64,000 bases of DNA, from assembly GCF_902726645.1 (NCBI RefSeq), contig NZ_CACVAO010000001.1, positions 682,001 through 746,000 on the forward strand. Direction: 5' to 3'. The first letter of the stretch is position 1. Each line of letters opens with the position of its first letter. Shown here one piece after another: positions 17,477 through 29,794 of this stretch. The stretch is from Halobacillus ihumii (GTDB lineage Bacteria > Bacillota > Bacilli > Bacillales > Halobacillaceae). The notes beneath the pieces are model-generated. The model saw only the letters and a list, made by a program, of their open reading frames with translations, ran no database searches and had not been told where the DNA came from. Position numbers and translations under genes: made by a program.

Positions 17477-19039
17477 TTACCTAGCACTATAGTCTTTTGA
17501 TAAATAGAAATGGACAATAGCGGCTATTACAGCGGTGATGATAATTGTAATTATGAATGCCCATACCAATTGTCCTGTGAAACCTAACAATAAATAGCCA
17601 ACTCCAGCAGCAAAGGCTGCCATAAAGGCATAAGGTAATTGTGTAAGTACATGATCAATATGATTGGAGCCAGCACCGGTTGATGAAAGGATGGTTGTGT
17701 CCGAAATAGGAGAGCAATGGTCTCCAAATACAGAGCCTGCCAGCACCGCTGATAAAGCAGGCAGTACTATACTTACGTCAATTCCTGCAGCAACTTGGCC
17801 TGCTATAGGCAGCATAATTCCAAAGGTTCCCCACGACGTTCCTGTAGCTAACGCCATGAATCCTGCAACTATAAAGAATAGAAACGGCAATAAAGCTACA
17901 TTAATCGATGCCTGGTTCACAAAACCAACCAGATACTCACCTGTACCAAGCTGATTGATGATGTCTCCGATCATCCAGGCGAAAAGAAGGATATATACAG
18001 CTGGCAGCATTGCTTTTATCCCTTCCACAAATACGTGGTTCATGCTTGATTTAGGTTCAGGCTGTTTAAAGTAAAGTGCTACAGCTAAAAGTACCGATAA
18101 TAACCCACCAATAAATAATGAAATATTCACATTTGTATTAGCAAATATACTTAATAAGTTCACGGATTCTGATGAATTCCTTATTCCGGTTATCACCATG
18201 GAGAGAACTGTACCCACGATTAACACCGTGATCGGCCAGACGAGATGAGATATTTTTCCATGGTTATGATCTTGAAACTCCTCATTTAAGTCTCCAGGAA
18301 CATCATTTTTCTTATCAGGGTCAATGAGTTCACCTGTTTGGACCGCTCTTTTTTCATGAGTACGCATCGGTCCAATGTCTACTTTCATAAAAACGGTTAG
18401 GAAAACAAGAAGCAATGCCGCAAACACATAAAAGTTATAAGGAATCATTCTGACAAAAGCTTCGAACGCTTGATAATCTGCAATTTCGTTTGCAGCTAAG
18501 ATGCTTCCTATTGTACCGATAATATAAGCGCCCCAGCTTGAAATGGGGGAAATAACGGTTACCGGTGCCGAAGTGGAGTCTATATAATAGGCCAATTTGG
18601 CCCTGGAAATCTTGTGACGGTCTGTAACAGGCCTGGCTACCTGTCCTACCGCAAGGGCGTTAAAATAGTCATCGATAAAAATAATTATTCCTAGCAAAAC
18701 AGGTACAAGCTTTGCCCCTCTTCGCGTTGTAATACGGTTTACAGCCCATTTACCAAAAGCTCTGCTACTGCCGGAAGCTGTCATAAAAGCTGTGGCAACT
18801 CCGAGTAATAGTAAAAAGGCCAACAAATAAATATTTCCTGTATTAAGGGTTCCTTCGCTGTAGAAAATCGAAGCGAAAACGCTCCAAATCGTTTGTATTC
18901 CTTCCATTATATTTAACTGTGTCAGCATAAACGCCCCAACAAGAATGCCTGCAGCTAATGATAAAATAACCTTTCTCGTTGCAATCACAAGCACAAGCAT
19001 TAGTAATGGTGGAATTAGTGAGTAAATCGTTCCTTCCAA
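17477..19039 (-). CDS. NhaC-family transporter, probable lysine transporter (LysW-like)
   Basis: Polytopic membrane protein of 520 residues of the Na+/H+ antiporter NhaC superfamily, with about twelve hydrophobic segments and the conserved FIDDYFNALAVG and DSTSAPVTVISPISSWGAY motifs plus VFGDHCSPISDTT near the C-terminus. Sequence alone would say Na+/H+ antiporter, but the lysine riboswitch in its leader argues for lysine uptake, as proposed for the riboswitch-linked NhaC group called LysW. TTG start 6 bases after GGAGGGG. Single gene with its own terminator. Confidence 0.85.
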   Translation of the reverse strand: MEGTIYSLIPPLLMLVLVIATRKVILSLAAGILVGAFMLTQLNIMEGIQTIWSVFASIFYSEGTLNTGNIYLLAFLLLLGVATAFMTASGSSRAFGKWAVNRITTRRGAKLVPVLLGIIIFIDDYFNALAVGQVARPVTDRHKISRAKLAYYIDSTSAPVTVISPISSWGAYIIGTIGSILAANEIADYQAFEAFVRMIPYNFYVFAALLLVFLTVFMKVDIGPMRTHEKRAVQTGELIDPDKKNDVPGDLNEEFQDHNHGKISHLVWPITVLIVGTVLSMVITGIRNSSESVNLLSIFANTNVNISLFIGGLLSVLLAVALYFKQPEPKSSMNHVFVEGIKAMLPAVYILLFAWMIGDIINQLGTGEYLVGFVNQASINVALLPFLFFIVAGFMALATGTSWGTFGIMLPIAGQVAAGIDVSIVLPALSAVLAGSVFGDHCSPISDTTILSSTGAGSNHIDHVLTQLPYAFMAAFAAGVGYLLLGFTGQLVWAFIITIIITAVIAAIVHFYLSKDYSAR

Positions 19040-19134
19040 AATCGTCCCCTCCGTTTAACTTAAGATGGTTATTCGGTGACTGCGGGATTCTACTGGAGAT
19101 AAAAATTGAGGAATGTAAAAGAGCAATTAAAACA

Positions 19135-19171
19135 CAAAAAAGACAATGATAGAAAATAATCTATCATTGCC
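19135..19171 (-). terminator. Riboswitch expression-platform terminator
   Basis: On the minus strand GGCAATGATAGA pairs with TCTATCATTGTC (one mismatch) over a 6-base loop, followed by TTTTTT, between the aptamer and the TTG start. Confidence 0.85.
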
Positions 19172-19200
19172 TTGTTAGCAACTTGATTATCCTCCATTTC

Positions 19201-19386
19201 GATCAGTAGCGCCCCATACACCAATAAAAGCATGCATGAGAGTGTATTTCTTGTTTAGATATACACCAGATTAAAGCAGATTGACAGCTGCAATAAACTT
19301 CGGCAGGACTCCCCTTTCTTCGTGTGATCTTCGTTGTCATGCTCCCACAGAATACTAATAAAGTCTGCGCCTCTACCTCACCGATC
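19201..19386 (-). ncRNA. Lysine riboswitch (L box)
   Basis: The minus strand reads GAGGTAGAGGCGCAGAC, then AGTATTCTGTGGGAG, AAGGGGAGTCCTGCCGAAG and GCAGCTGTCAATCTGC in L-box order. The P1 ends GATCGGTG and TACTGATC can pair with wobbles. It is 5' of the NhaC-family gene and followed by a terminator, so lysine binding should stop transcription. Confidence 0.88.
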
Positions 19387-19437
19387 TGATAAGGTCACGC
19401 ATATTCAGTTCCCACATAGTTTATCAGGAACCTTCCT

Positions 19438-20196
19438 TTATTGCAAGGGGTCCATTGGGATGGAGAACGTCGGAGACTCATTGTTACCATCTTCATTATA
19501 AAATTCAGGTACTTCACCCATAACCATGCGAGTATCTATCGGAATTTTATTGGTTACTACTGTAGGTTCTGAAGAAAATGGGATGACCACTCTCAAGCTA
19601 ACTTTATAATGAATCCACAGTTGAAAATGTGCAGAGTTAATTCCATATTCGGTAATTTCATTTTTAAATTGTGTTTGAACATCTCCAATAACCTGCAACT
19701 GGACTGGTACCTTTGGGCCCAAGTTTGATAGAAGTGTGTTATTTGTTGCCAGCCCGATTGGCACTCGAATTAAAGTCACTGGTTCTACACTTGGATCTCC
19801 TTCTTGCGGCTCAAGATCCGCTTTTAATGTTACATCCATGGGCAGATCGTTTTGTTCCATTCGTCTAAGGAAATGCTGTACTCTCATAGTGGTGTCCCTT
19901 AAAGCTTTGTTTACAACGAGAGAATTCCATCCCATCGAAACTATGTTTCCTTCATTATCTTTTTCAATCTCCACCAGGTCGTCGTAATCTATACCCTCAG
20001 AGATTTGCCTGCTCACTGCTTCGTTAATAGCAACCCTCGCCAATTGATGAGCTTTCGTATTTGCGATATCCTGGATTGCTGGTGTAATCCCTCTGTCAAT
20101 TAACCATAGGCACGAACCGGTAATAATCAGGAAACAAATAAAAGTAATAAGAATCCTCTTCCCAATTGAGGGTGGATTTGCTTTCTTTTTTTTCAT
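19438..20196 (-). CDS. yunB: Sporulation protein YunB
   Basis: Membrane-anchored 252-residue protein with one N-terminal transmembrane segment (about residues 14-33) and an extracytoplasmic remainder; YunB family, expressed in the mother cell and needed for normal spore formation in B. subtilis. Length and sequence pattern (ITPAIQDIANTKAHQLA, then NEAVSRQI) fit. The ribosome site AGGAGGGG is 7 bases from the ATG but is perfectly complementary to a stretch 20 bases before it, so it may be occluded in the mRNA. Confidence 0.88.
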   Translation of the reverse strand: MKKKKANPPSIGKRILITFICFLIITGSCLWLIDRGITPAIQDIANTKAHQLARVAINEAVSRQISEGIDYDDLVEIEKDNEGNIVSMGWNSLVVNKALRDTTMRVQHFLRRMEQNDLPMDVTLKADLEPQEGDPSVEPVTLIRVPIGLATNNTLLSNLGPKVPVQLQVIGDVQTQFKNEITEYGINSAHFQLWIHYKVSLRVVIPFSSEPTVVTNKIPIDTRMVMGEVPEFYNEDGNNESPTFSIPMDPLQ

Positions 20197-20201
20197 AGAA
20201 C

Positions 20202-20241
20202 AACCCCTCCTGCACTATCTATATGTCGGTGAGGAGGGGTT
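20202..20241 (-). promoter_or_regulatory. Hairpin that includes the yunB ribosome binding site
   Basis: AACCCCTCCT pairs perfectly over 10 bases with AGGAGGGGTT, the latter being the yunB ribosome site, with 20 bases between. It could hold translation off, or end the yunD transcript (T tract poor). Confidence 0.55.
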
Positions 20242-20287
20242 TAAGCATCCAGTTATAAAGTTGTTTCACATTTTACCATCATTCAAA

Positions 20288-21703
20288 TTAGAAGTGAGTA
20301 CTCCGTTCCTCTTTACACGATGAACGGAGAGACTGGGCAAGAACATCGCGCAGCAGCTCTGGCATGTAATATTTTTTATTTTTAGCATAGGCGATTTCAG
20401 GAAAAAGTCTGCCAAACGTAAAGGTGTCAGCAGTGCCCAATGAATACGCCCTCTTCTTATCAATGGCCTTTCCATTCATACGAACGTCACGGACATGAAT
20501 TTCACCATCAGATCCTTCTTCCGTGTCAATCTCTACTCCTGAAAACACCATTTTACCGATCACTTCTCCTCTAAAACCTAAACCCTTTAGGCGAATTTCC
20601 GTGAATTTTTTTGTATGAGCGACTCGAATCACTTCCAGCAGCTCATCACCAAAAAGTTCAACTTTGCATGGATTCATGGGGTGAGGGCAAATTCTATGAA
20701 TGTCCTCCAAGGTAATTACTCCAGAATGAATATGATCCAATAATACACCGGAATTCAACATAGCAAGATCTGCATTAGTCCAGTTTTGCATTTCTTCGGT
20801 AAATTGTTTCATAAGCGGTGTTTCCTTAAACCAGGCAATCTTTAACGGCTGCTCAATGCTGGCTAGAGGGGTCTGAAGATGTTCAAGCGCATGGCGCCTC
20901 TTATCTTCGACCTGGTTTGTCACCATGTTATCTTTTTTCATATTTTCTGTAGGCACGGCGTAAGCTTCTTTGTTAGTTATCGACTGTGTCCCATGATCCC
21001 ACTCAATTAGCACTTCACCTAAATGGGTACCGTGTTTGCCGACGGCTGTTAATATAGACTCATTTGTTATCTCACCGTTTTGAAAGAGGTGGTGCGTGTG
21101 ACCTCCGATAATTACATCAATTCCTCGATAACGTTTGGCGATCTCTTCATCATCATACATGCCTAAGTGAGAGAGAAGGACGACGATATCAGCTTGTTCT
21201 TGAACCTCTTCCAAGAGCTGATCTAATACATCAAAAGGCGAAGCAATTGACCAGCCAAGCAGCCTGTAAAAGGTCTCAAAAGGAGCCGTAAGCCCTATCA
21301 CTCCGATCTTGACCCCGTGTTTGGATTGGACTACTTTGTAGGGTTTCAACCAATGAGGCTGAGCAGTTTTTTGAGATTTTAGATTAGCACAAACAATATC
21401 AAAATTAGCTTTATCATATAAGGAATACAAGTCATCATAGGATAAGGTGATTCCTTCGTTATTTCCTAAGTTTGCAAAACTATAACCTGCTTCGTTAAGA
21501 AGTTCAACATTTCCTTTTCCCATTAAGCCTTCTGTTAATGGGTGGAACCGATCAACATGATCCCCATTATCCAGCAGCCAAAAGCTCTCCTCATTTATAT
21601 GGTGCAGTTTTTTTCGTTGATTAAAATACCCTGCAATTTGAGGCCAATTCTCAAAGTGACTATGCAAATCGCTGGTATAATATAAAAAGATTTTTTCCTT
21701 CAT
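20288..21703 (-). CDS. yunD: YunD, 5'-nucleotidase/metallophosphatase family protein
   Basis: Two-domain protein of the UshA/5'-nucleotidase family: calcineurin-like metallophosphatase with SDLHSHF, LLDNGDHVDRF, NLGNNEG, LLSHLG and GGHTHHLF carrying the metal ligands, then a 5'-nucleotidase C-terminal domain from about residue 290. There is no signal peptide, so unlike UshA it works inside the cell. The ATG at 21703 has AAGGAG 8 bases upstream; the longer frame start lies inside the next gene. It overlaps the stop region of yunE closely, suggesting one operon. Confidence 0.87.
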   Translation of the reverse strand: MKEKIFLYYTSDLHSHFENWPQIAGYFNQRKKLHHINEESFWLLDNGDHVDRFHPLTEGLMGKGNVELLNEAGYSFANLGNNEGITLSYDDLYSLYDKANFDIVCANLKSQKTAQPHWLKPYKVVQSKHGVKIGVIGLTAPFETFYRLLGWSIASPFDVLDQLLEEVQEQADIVVLLSHLGMYDDEEIAKRYRGIDVIIGGHTHHLFQNGEITNESILTAVGKHGTHLGEVLIEWDHGTQSITNKEAYAVPTENMKKDNMVTNQVEDKRRHALEHLQTPLASIEQPLKIAWFKETPLMKQFTEEMQNWTNADLAMLNSGVLLDHIHSGVITLEDIHRICPHPMNPCKVELFGDELLEVIRVAHTKKFTEIRLKGLGFRGEVIGKMVFSGVEIDTEEGSDGEIHVRDVRMNGKAIDKKRAYSLGTADTFTFGRLFPEIAYAKNKKYYMPELLRDVLAQSLRSSCKEERSTHF

Positions 21704-21714
21704 AATCAGTCTCC

Positions 21715-22527
21715 TTATCCAATACCTTGCCAGATTAATCGTATGCCAGCCATAATAAGTAATATACGGAGAAACCATTCTACTGCCTGTCCATCAACTT
21801 TTCGATTAATGAATGCTCCGCACATGCCTCCCAAATAGGCACCAGGGATAAAATAAAGGGTTCGAGCCCAATCAACATGCCCTAAAAAGATATGAGTAGA
21901 CGCACTGGTTATACTTGAAATGAATATTATGAACATCGATGTTGCGGTCGCAATATGAGGAGGAAATCGAAACAACAGTATCAAAACTGGAACGATAAGC
22001 GATCCTCCACCTATCCCAAGCAGTCCAGATAGTATACCTATTATAAAAGATAAAAGGAATCCATAGCCAAAGGGAAACGTATAGGAATACTTTTCTCCAT
22101 TAAGGTCTATATTCCTTTTCTTCCCTTTTAATACGTTCTTATTAGGTGGCTTTCTTGGAAGAAAAAATAATAAGGATACAACAATCATGACACTTCCAAA
22201 CAATAAGGCAAAGTGATCTGCTTCGAAAAACTGAATTAGCCAAGAGCCTAATATACCCCCAGGGACACTTCCAATCAGTAGAAGAAACCCTGCCTTTAGG
22301 TCCACTCGCCTATGTTTAAAATAGGATAAAGTTGATGACAGCCCAGTAAAAATCATCACAACTAAAGAAATTCCTACAATCTTCTGTGGAGTGACCCAGG
22401 TAAATGATTGAGAATGGTCGCTAAGAAATAGAAGCGCAGGTACCAATATGACTCCACCGCCCAGCCCTGCAACACTTCCAGCTAATGCCGTTACAAATCC
22501 AATAAGTAAAGCAATGATTATAAACAT
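21715..22527 (-). CDS. yunE: TauE/SafE (TSUP) family membrane permease, YunE
   Basis: Eight-span membrane protein of the TSUP family, which exports or imports small sulfur-containing or organic anions. Two repeats of the domain are visible, each starting with a glycine-rich helix (GLGGGVILVPALLFL and LLGIGGGSLIVPVLILL). Substrate unknown; sulfite or sulfonates are the usual guess. It starts with AGAAGG before the ATG and lies 11 bases ahead of yunD. Confidence 0.88.
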   Translation of the reverse strand: MFIIIALLIGFVTALAGSVAGLGGGVILVPALLFLSDHSQSFTWVTPQKIVGISLVVMIFTGLSSTLSYFKHRRVDLKAGFLLLIGSVPGGILGSWLIQFFEADHFALLFGSVMIVVSLLFFLPRKPPNKNVLKGKKRNIDLNGEKYSYTFPFGYGFLLSFIIGILSGLLGIGGGSLIVPVLILLFRFPPHIATATSMFIIFISSITSASTHIFLGHVDWARTLYFIPGAYLGGMCGAFINRKVDGQAVEWFLRILLIMAGIRLIWQGIG

Positions 22528-22634
22528 AAAAGACCTTCTATCTGTATTAGAGATAATATTATAGTATCACGTTTTCTATGACGAAAACATGAGTATGAAA
22601 ACATCCCTTCTAGTCTTTACCATTGGTCGTGAAT

Positions 22635-22669
22635 AAAAAAGCCGTACAGATAGAAACCATCTGTACGGC
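22635..22669 (-). terminator. Terminator of the OpuAC-type gene
   Basis: GCCGTACAGAT pairs perfectly with ATCTGTACGGC over 7 bases; the minus strand continues with TTTTTTATT. Confidence 0.92.
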
Positions 22670-22745
22670 GTAGTATCAATACTACCTTGTCCAATAGAAA
22701 AGGCTTTAACTTAACTAAACTTCTCAAGACTCTTTATTTATGTGA

Positions 22746-23672
22746 TTATTCTTTTGGTTGTAAATCCTTAATTGATTCAATGTCCATGTATTCGGGAACA
22801 ACGAATCCATTCTTTGTTCCTGTTAAGTTCTCACCTAAATCAACAAAGTCTTCTTTGTATTTCTCATAGAAAGAGCCGTGTGTTGTAGGCAGCCATGGAG
22901 CTACCGTTGCATCCGCATCTCCGCCAGCTATTGATTGGAATACAATTGCTGGAGCTACGGTTTTCAATGTTACCTCGTACCCCTGTTGTTCTAATACTAC
23001 CTTCATCACATTGCCGGAAGCACGTTCTGTCTCCCATAGGGTTGATACTAATTCGATTTCTTTTCCGTCTACCTTATCAACACCTTTTGTCCATTCATCT
23101 ACTTTTTTCGAATTCTCTTCTACCCAACTCTTTGCAGCTTCCTCATATGAAGATTCTTGCGCGCTAAGCATGACAGATTCAATATCTTCTGGTTCCCAAT
23201 GGAAACGATCAAGAATTTGATAAGCAATAGGCATGTCCTCTTCTAAGCCTTTCCTTACTATTGTATTAATGTTTTCAGTTTTGCCGAGTGTGCCTTTCGG
23301 ATCTTCTAGGAACTTCAAATCATACGCAGAGAATATCCAGTGCGGAGTCCAACCTGTTACAATAATTGGTTCTTCGTTCTGAATGGCCTCCTGCAGTGCA
23401 CCTATCATACCTGCTGTTGAACTTTCTTGAAGTGTCCAACCTTCTAAGTTTTCATATTCTTCTAAAGTCTTTTTTGAAAGTTCTGTTATTCCTGCTCCTG
23501 GTTCTATCCCTGTAATCGTGTAGTCTACTTCTTCACTGACGCCGCCACTACTTTTATCGGACGACTCGTCGCTTGAGGCAGAATCTCCATTATCGGATCC
23601 GCATCCTGCTACTACTAGTGAAAGTAAAAGTCCAGCGACGATACCTAGACGTTTCCAGCATAATTTTAACAT
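22746..23672 (-). CDS. opuAC: Glycine betaine binding lipoprotein, OpuAC type (permuted order)
   Basis: Extracellular lipoprotein that captures glycine betaine or related osmolytes. Lipobox VVAGC with Cys24, then a Ser/Asp-rich linker. The domain order is that of B. subtilis OpuAC: the ITGIEPGAGI...GWTPHW lobe comes first and the STLWETERASG...APWLPTTHG lobe second. The three tryptophans that form the betaine cage in OpuAC have counterparts in GWTPHW, STLWE and APWLP. No ATPase or permease gene is adjacent, so it must work with a transporter encoded elsewhere. Ribosome site AGAGGAG. Confidence 0.9.
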   Translation of the reverse strand: MLKLCWKRLGIVAGLLLSLVVAGCGSDNGDSASSDESSDKSSGGVSEEVDYTITGIEPGAGITELSKKTLEEYENLEGWTLQESSTAGMIGALQEAIQNEEPIIVTGWTPHWIFSAYDLKFLEDPKGTLGKTENINTIVRKGLEEDMPIAYQILDRFHWEPEDIESVMLSAQESSYEEAAKSWVEENSKKVDEWTKGVDKVDGKEIELVSTLWETERASGNVMKVVLEQQGYEVTLKTVAPAIVFQSIAGGDADATVAPWLPTTHGSFYEKYKEDFVDLGENLTGTKNGFVVPEYMDIESIKDLQPKE

Positions 23673-23843
23673 AATAAAAAAACTCCTCTTTTTATTTATA
23701 TATATATGGAAACTTTTCTATTGAAAAGATACCAAACTTCGTTATGGAATTCTGGTTATTGGAATTAACATTTTGTCAGTATATGTAGCTTTGAAATAAA
23801 GTTTAATCATAAATTTCTCTCAATACCAAGATTTATAACAAAT

Positions 23844-23997
23844 AAAAAAACCCTTTTGAAAGGTTGATCAAAATGGGCTTTTTATTAGTGAAACTTTACA
23901 ATCTTAAAGAGTTTGATCATTCTTTGTTTGTACTATTCCACTAAAGATTCCTATAGCTAATATTCATTCTTTAGTTTCTTATCTGTATAGTATAACA
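23844..23997 (-). ncRNA. Candidate small RNA or attenuated leader upstream of the OpuAC gene
   Basis: On the minus strand an extended -10 (TGTTATACT) is followed about 110 bases later by a hairpin (TCAAAATGGG region reading CCCATTTTGA, paired with TCAAAAGGG) and TTTTTTT. No credible ORF lies between. The -35 is not convincing. Promoter-plus-terminator spacing suggests a transcript of about 140 bases. Confidence 0.35.
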
Positions 23998-24100
23998 CAA
24001 CTTATCGAAATTTTAAAAAACAGCCTCGATTTTTGTACTTTTTTGTACTTTTTTATGCCTGATATTAGTATGGATACTCGGCAGAACACAGACACAAACC

Positions 24101-24143
24101 AAAAATAAACCCTTACCACACATGTTGTTGTGATAAGGGTTTA
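24101..24143 (-). terminator. Terminator of the suf operon
   Basis: TAAACCCTTACCACA pairs with TGTGATAAGGGTTTA (one mismatch) over 8 bases, with a T-rich stretch following on the minus strand. Confidence 0.85.
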
Positions 24144-24149
24144 TAGTTA

Positions 24150-25547
24150 TTATCCAATAGAACCTTCCATTTCGAATTTAATGAGACGGTTCATTTCTAC
24201 AGCGTATTCCATAGGAAGTTCTTTTGTAAATGGTTCAATAAAGCCCATTACAATCATTTCAGTTGCTTCCTCTTCAGAGATACCGCGGCTCATGAGGTAG
24301 AACAATTGCTCTTCAGATACTTTCGAAACCTTGGCTTCGTGTTCTAGAGAAATATTTTCATTCATAATTTCATTGTAAGGAATCGTATCTGATGTAGATT
24401 TATTATCCATAATCAGCGTATCACATTCAACGTTAGATCGAGCACCTTCTGCTTTACGTCCAAATTGTACAATTCCCCGGTATGTTACTTTACCACCGTG
24501 TTTAGAAATTGATTTAGATACGATTGTAGAAGAAGTGTTCGGTGCCAGGTGGTGCATTTTTGCCCCTGCATCCTGATGTTGCCCTTTACCAGCAAGTGCG
24601 ATAGACAACGTCATTCCTCGGGCACCTTCGCCCTTAAGAATCACAGATGGGTATTTCATTGTAAGCTTAGAGCCTAAGTTACCGTCTACCCATTCCATTG
24701 TGGCATTCTCTTCCGCAACAGCGCGTTTTGTAACAAGGTTATACACGTTGTTCGCCCAGTTTTGGATCGTTGTATAACGGCAGTATGCATTCTTTTTAAC
24801 AAAAATCTCAACTACGGCACTGTGTAATGAGCTTGATGAGTAAGTCGGTGCTGTACAACCTTCAACATAGTGTACAGAAGCTCCTTCATCAACAATGATT
24901 AGGGTACGCTCAAATTGTCCCATGTTCTCAGAGTTAATTCTGAAATAAGCCTGTAATGGTGTCTCAACTTTCTGTCCTTTTGGAACATAAATGAAAGAAC
25001 CACCAGACCAAACAGCCGAATTCAGGGCAGAGAACTTGTTATCTGAAGCTGGAATAGATTTAGCAAAGTACTCTCTAAACAGCTCTTCGTTTTCTTTCAA
25101 GGCCGTATCAGTATCTTTAAAAACTACACCTAGCTCTTCAAGATCCTTCTCCATATTGTGATAAACTACTTCAGATTCGTACTGGGCAGAAACCCCTGCA
25201 AGGTACTTCTGCTCTGCTTCAGGAATCCCCAGACGATCGAAGGTGTTTTTAATTTCTTCAGGAACTTCATCCCATGAACGTTCTGATCCTTCAGATGGTT
25301 TTACATAGTACGTAATATCATCAAAGTCCAGTTCGGACAAGTCACCGCCCCATTGAGGCATTGGCTTTTTATAGAACTGCTCAAGTGACTTAAGACGGAA
25401 ATCAAGCATCCACTCTGGTTCTTCTTTATAATCGGAGATTTGCTTAACAACTTCTGCTGTCAAACCTTTTTCAGTTCGGAAAATAGATACGTCTCTTTCA
25501 TGAAATCCGTATTGATATTCCCCAACTTCTGGCGCTTTTTTAGCCAT
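24150..25547 (-). CDS. sufB: Fe-S cluster assembly protein SufB
   Basis: Scaffold subunit of the SufBCD complex on which new Fe-S clusters form. The 465-residue beta-helix protein shows typical segments: [25 protein letters not shown] and, near the C-terminus, [23 protein letters not shown]. Last gene of sufCDSUB, with GGAGG ribosome site 8 bases before ATG and the operon terminator behind it. Gene order equals that of B. subtilis. Confidence 0.96.
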   Translation of the reverse strand: MAKKAPEVGEYQYGFHERDVSIFRTEKGLTAEVVKQISDYKEEPEWMLDFRLKSLEQFYKKPMPQWGGDLSELDFDDITYYVKPSEGSERSWDEVPEEIKNTFDRLGIPEAEQKYLAGVSAQYESEVVYHNMEKDLEELGVVFKDTDTALKENEELFREYFAKSIPASDNKFSALNSAVWSGGSFIYVPKGQKVETPLQAYFRINSENMGQFERTLIIVDEGASVHYVEGCTAPTYSSSSLHSAVVEIFVKKNAYCRYTTIQNWANNVYNLVTKRAVAEENATMEWVDGNLGSKLTMKYPSVILKGEGARGMTLSIALAGKGQHQDAGAKMHHLAPNTSSTIVSKSISKHGGKVTYRGIVQFGRKAEGARSNVECDTLIMDNKSTSDTIPYNEIMNENISLEHEAKVSKVSEEQLFYLMSRGISEEEATEMIVMGFIEPFTKELPMEYAVEMNRLIKFEMEGSIG

Positions 25548-25579
25548 GATTAAATACCTCCTTTTGGTATATAAAACAA

Positions 25580-28540
<2,961 letters not shown>

Positions 28541-28557
28541 ATTATCCCTCCTGTCTA

Positions 28558-29343
28558 TTACGCCTGTTGACCGATCGTTTCGTCTTCGATGCCAAGCTCC
28601 TGCTTGATCCAGTCATAACCTTCTTCTTCTAGACGCTGTGCTAGCTCCGGACCGCCGGATTTCACAACGCGTCCTTGCATCATGACGTGTACTTTGTCCG
28701 GTGTAATGTAATTAAGCAGACGCTGATAGTGGGTAATCATCAAGCACCCAAATGAATCATTGCGCATTTGGTTAATCCCTTTCGCAACTACTTTCAATGC
28801 ATCGATATCTAAGCCAGAGTCAATCTCATCGAGAATGGCAATAGCTGGTTGAACCATCATAAGTTGAAGGATTTCATTGCGCTTTTTCTCACCGCCAGAG
28901 AAGCCTTCGTTAAGATAACGCTGCGCCATATTCTTATCCATATCAAGAGTGTCCATAGTAGCATCCATCTCTTTAATGAATTTCATTAGAGAGATTTCAT
29001 CGCCTTCTTCACGCTGTGCATTGATCGCTGAACGTAAAAAGTCAGAGTTTGTTACACCACTGATTTCACTTGGATACTGCATTGCTAAGAACAACCCGGC
29101 TTGTGCACGCTCATCAACTTCCATTTCAAGAACGTCTTTACCGTCAAGAAGGATTTCACCTTGAGTTACTTCATATTTAGGATGTCCCATTACTGCTGAT
29201 GCAAGTGTTGATTTACCAGTTCCATTAGGACCCATAACAGCGTGAAATTCACCGCCAGTAATTGTAAGATTTACACCTTTTAAGATTTGCTGACCTTCAA
29301 TTTCTACATGAAGATCCTTGATTTCAAGCGTTGACCCTGCCAT
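28558..29343 (-). CDS. sufC: Fe-S assembly ATPase SufC
   Basis: ABC-type ATPase of the SufBCD complex, cytoplasmic and not a transporter. Walker A is GPNGTGKST (residues 38-46), the signature is FSGGEKKR near 148, and Walker B is AILDEIDSGLD. First gene of the operon, with GGAGG ribosome site; the promoter about 90 bases upstream is given separately. Confidence 0.96.
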   Translation of the reverse strand: MAGSTLEIKDLHVEIEGQQILKGVNLTITGGEFHAVMGPNGTGKSTLASAVMGHPKYEVTQGEILLDGKDVLEMEVDERAQAGLFLAMQYPSEISGVTNSDFLRSAINAQREEGDEISLMKFIKEMDATMDTLDMDKNMAQRYLNEGFSGGEKKRNEILQLMMVQPAIAILDEIDSGLDIDALKVVAKGINQMRNDSFGCLMITHYQRLLNYITPDKVHVMMQGRVVKSGGPELAQRLEEEGYDWIKQELGIEDETIGQQA

Positions 29344-29426
29344 AAATAATACCTCCAGTATCTATAGTTATTGAATGTGCTGGTTAATGTAGATTAAAAA
29401 ACCATTCTCAATTTATTCTCATTACA

Positions 29427-29455
29427 ATCTTATATCATTTAGAATCTGATATCAA
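29427..29455 (-). promoter_or_regulatory. Probable sigma-A promoter of sufCDSUB
   Basis: TTGATA and TAAGAT are 17 bases apart on the minus strand. Two direct TGAGAAT copies, 4 bases apart, lie just downstream around the expected transcription start and could be a regulator site. Confidence 0.55.
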
Positions 29456-29560
29456 CTGATTTCCTTTGTCAGCAAGTGGTTCAATTCTTTAATTAGAAAG
29501 GTTCTATATCAACGAGTTAACAAGTTCCTTCCTTATTATGATAACAAATTTTTACGCAAC

Positions 29561-29592
29561 AAAAAAATCAGGTGACCTAAGATCACCTGATT
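29561..29592 (-). terminator. Terminator after the tiny ORF upstream of suf
   Basis: AATCAGGTGA pairs perfectly with TCACCTGATT over 7 bases; the minus strand continues TTTTTTT. Confidence 0.9.
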
Positions 29593-29602
29593 CTTTATCA
29601 CC

Positions 29603-29794
29603 TTATTTGTGGAGTTGACGATCCACTTGCGCGACCATTTTCTGACTCCGTTCGAATTCACGTTGGCGTTTTTCTTCAATCTTTAATCTTTCATCCAACT
29701 TACTGCTGTATTCCGCATAACTGATGTTATGGGCTTGTTGCATCGCTTTTTCCATTTCAGCAGTGTAATTCAAACTCAGATAGTCACTAATAAT
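29603..29794 (-). CDS. Small basic/acidic helical protein, possible AUU start
   Basis: An open frame encodes about 63 residues, mostly one charged helix (MEKAMQQAHNISYAEYSSKL, then a run rich in Lys, Glu, Arg). A strong terminator follows, which supports expression. The only ribosome site (GAAAGGG) is 7 bases before an ATT codon; the nearest in-frame TTG and ATG (29773, 29755) have none. Either translation starts at AUU, or the gene starts at the later ATG with a weak site. I do not recognise the protein. Confidence 0.5.
   Translation of the reverse strand: MISDYLSLNYTAEMEKAMQQAHNISYAEYSSKLDERLKIEEKRQREFERSQKMVAQVDRQLHK

Larger units (their letters stand above)
23673..24149. other. Intergenic region between opuAC and sufB
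   Basis: This 477-base AT-rich stretch holds the candidate RNA described separately and the suf terminator at its right end. It also contains a short tandem repeat (TTTTTGTAC twice). I see no gene in it. Confidence 0.6.
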
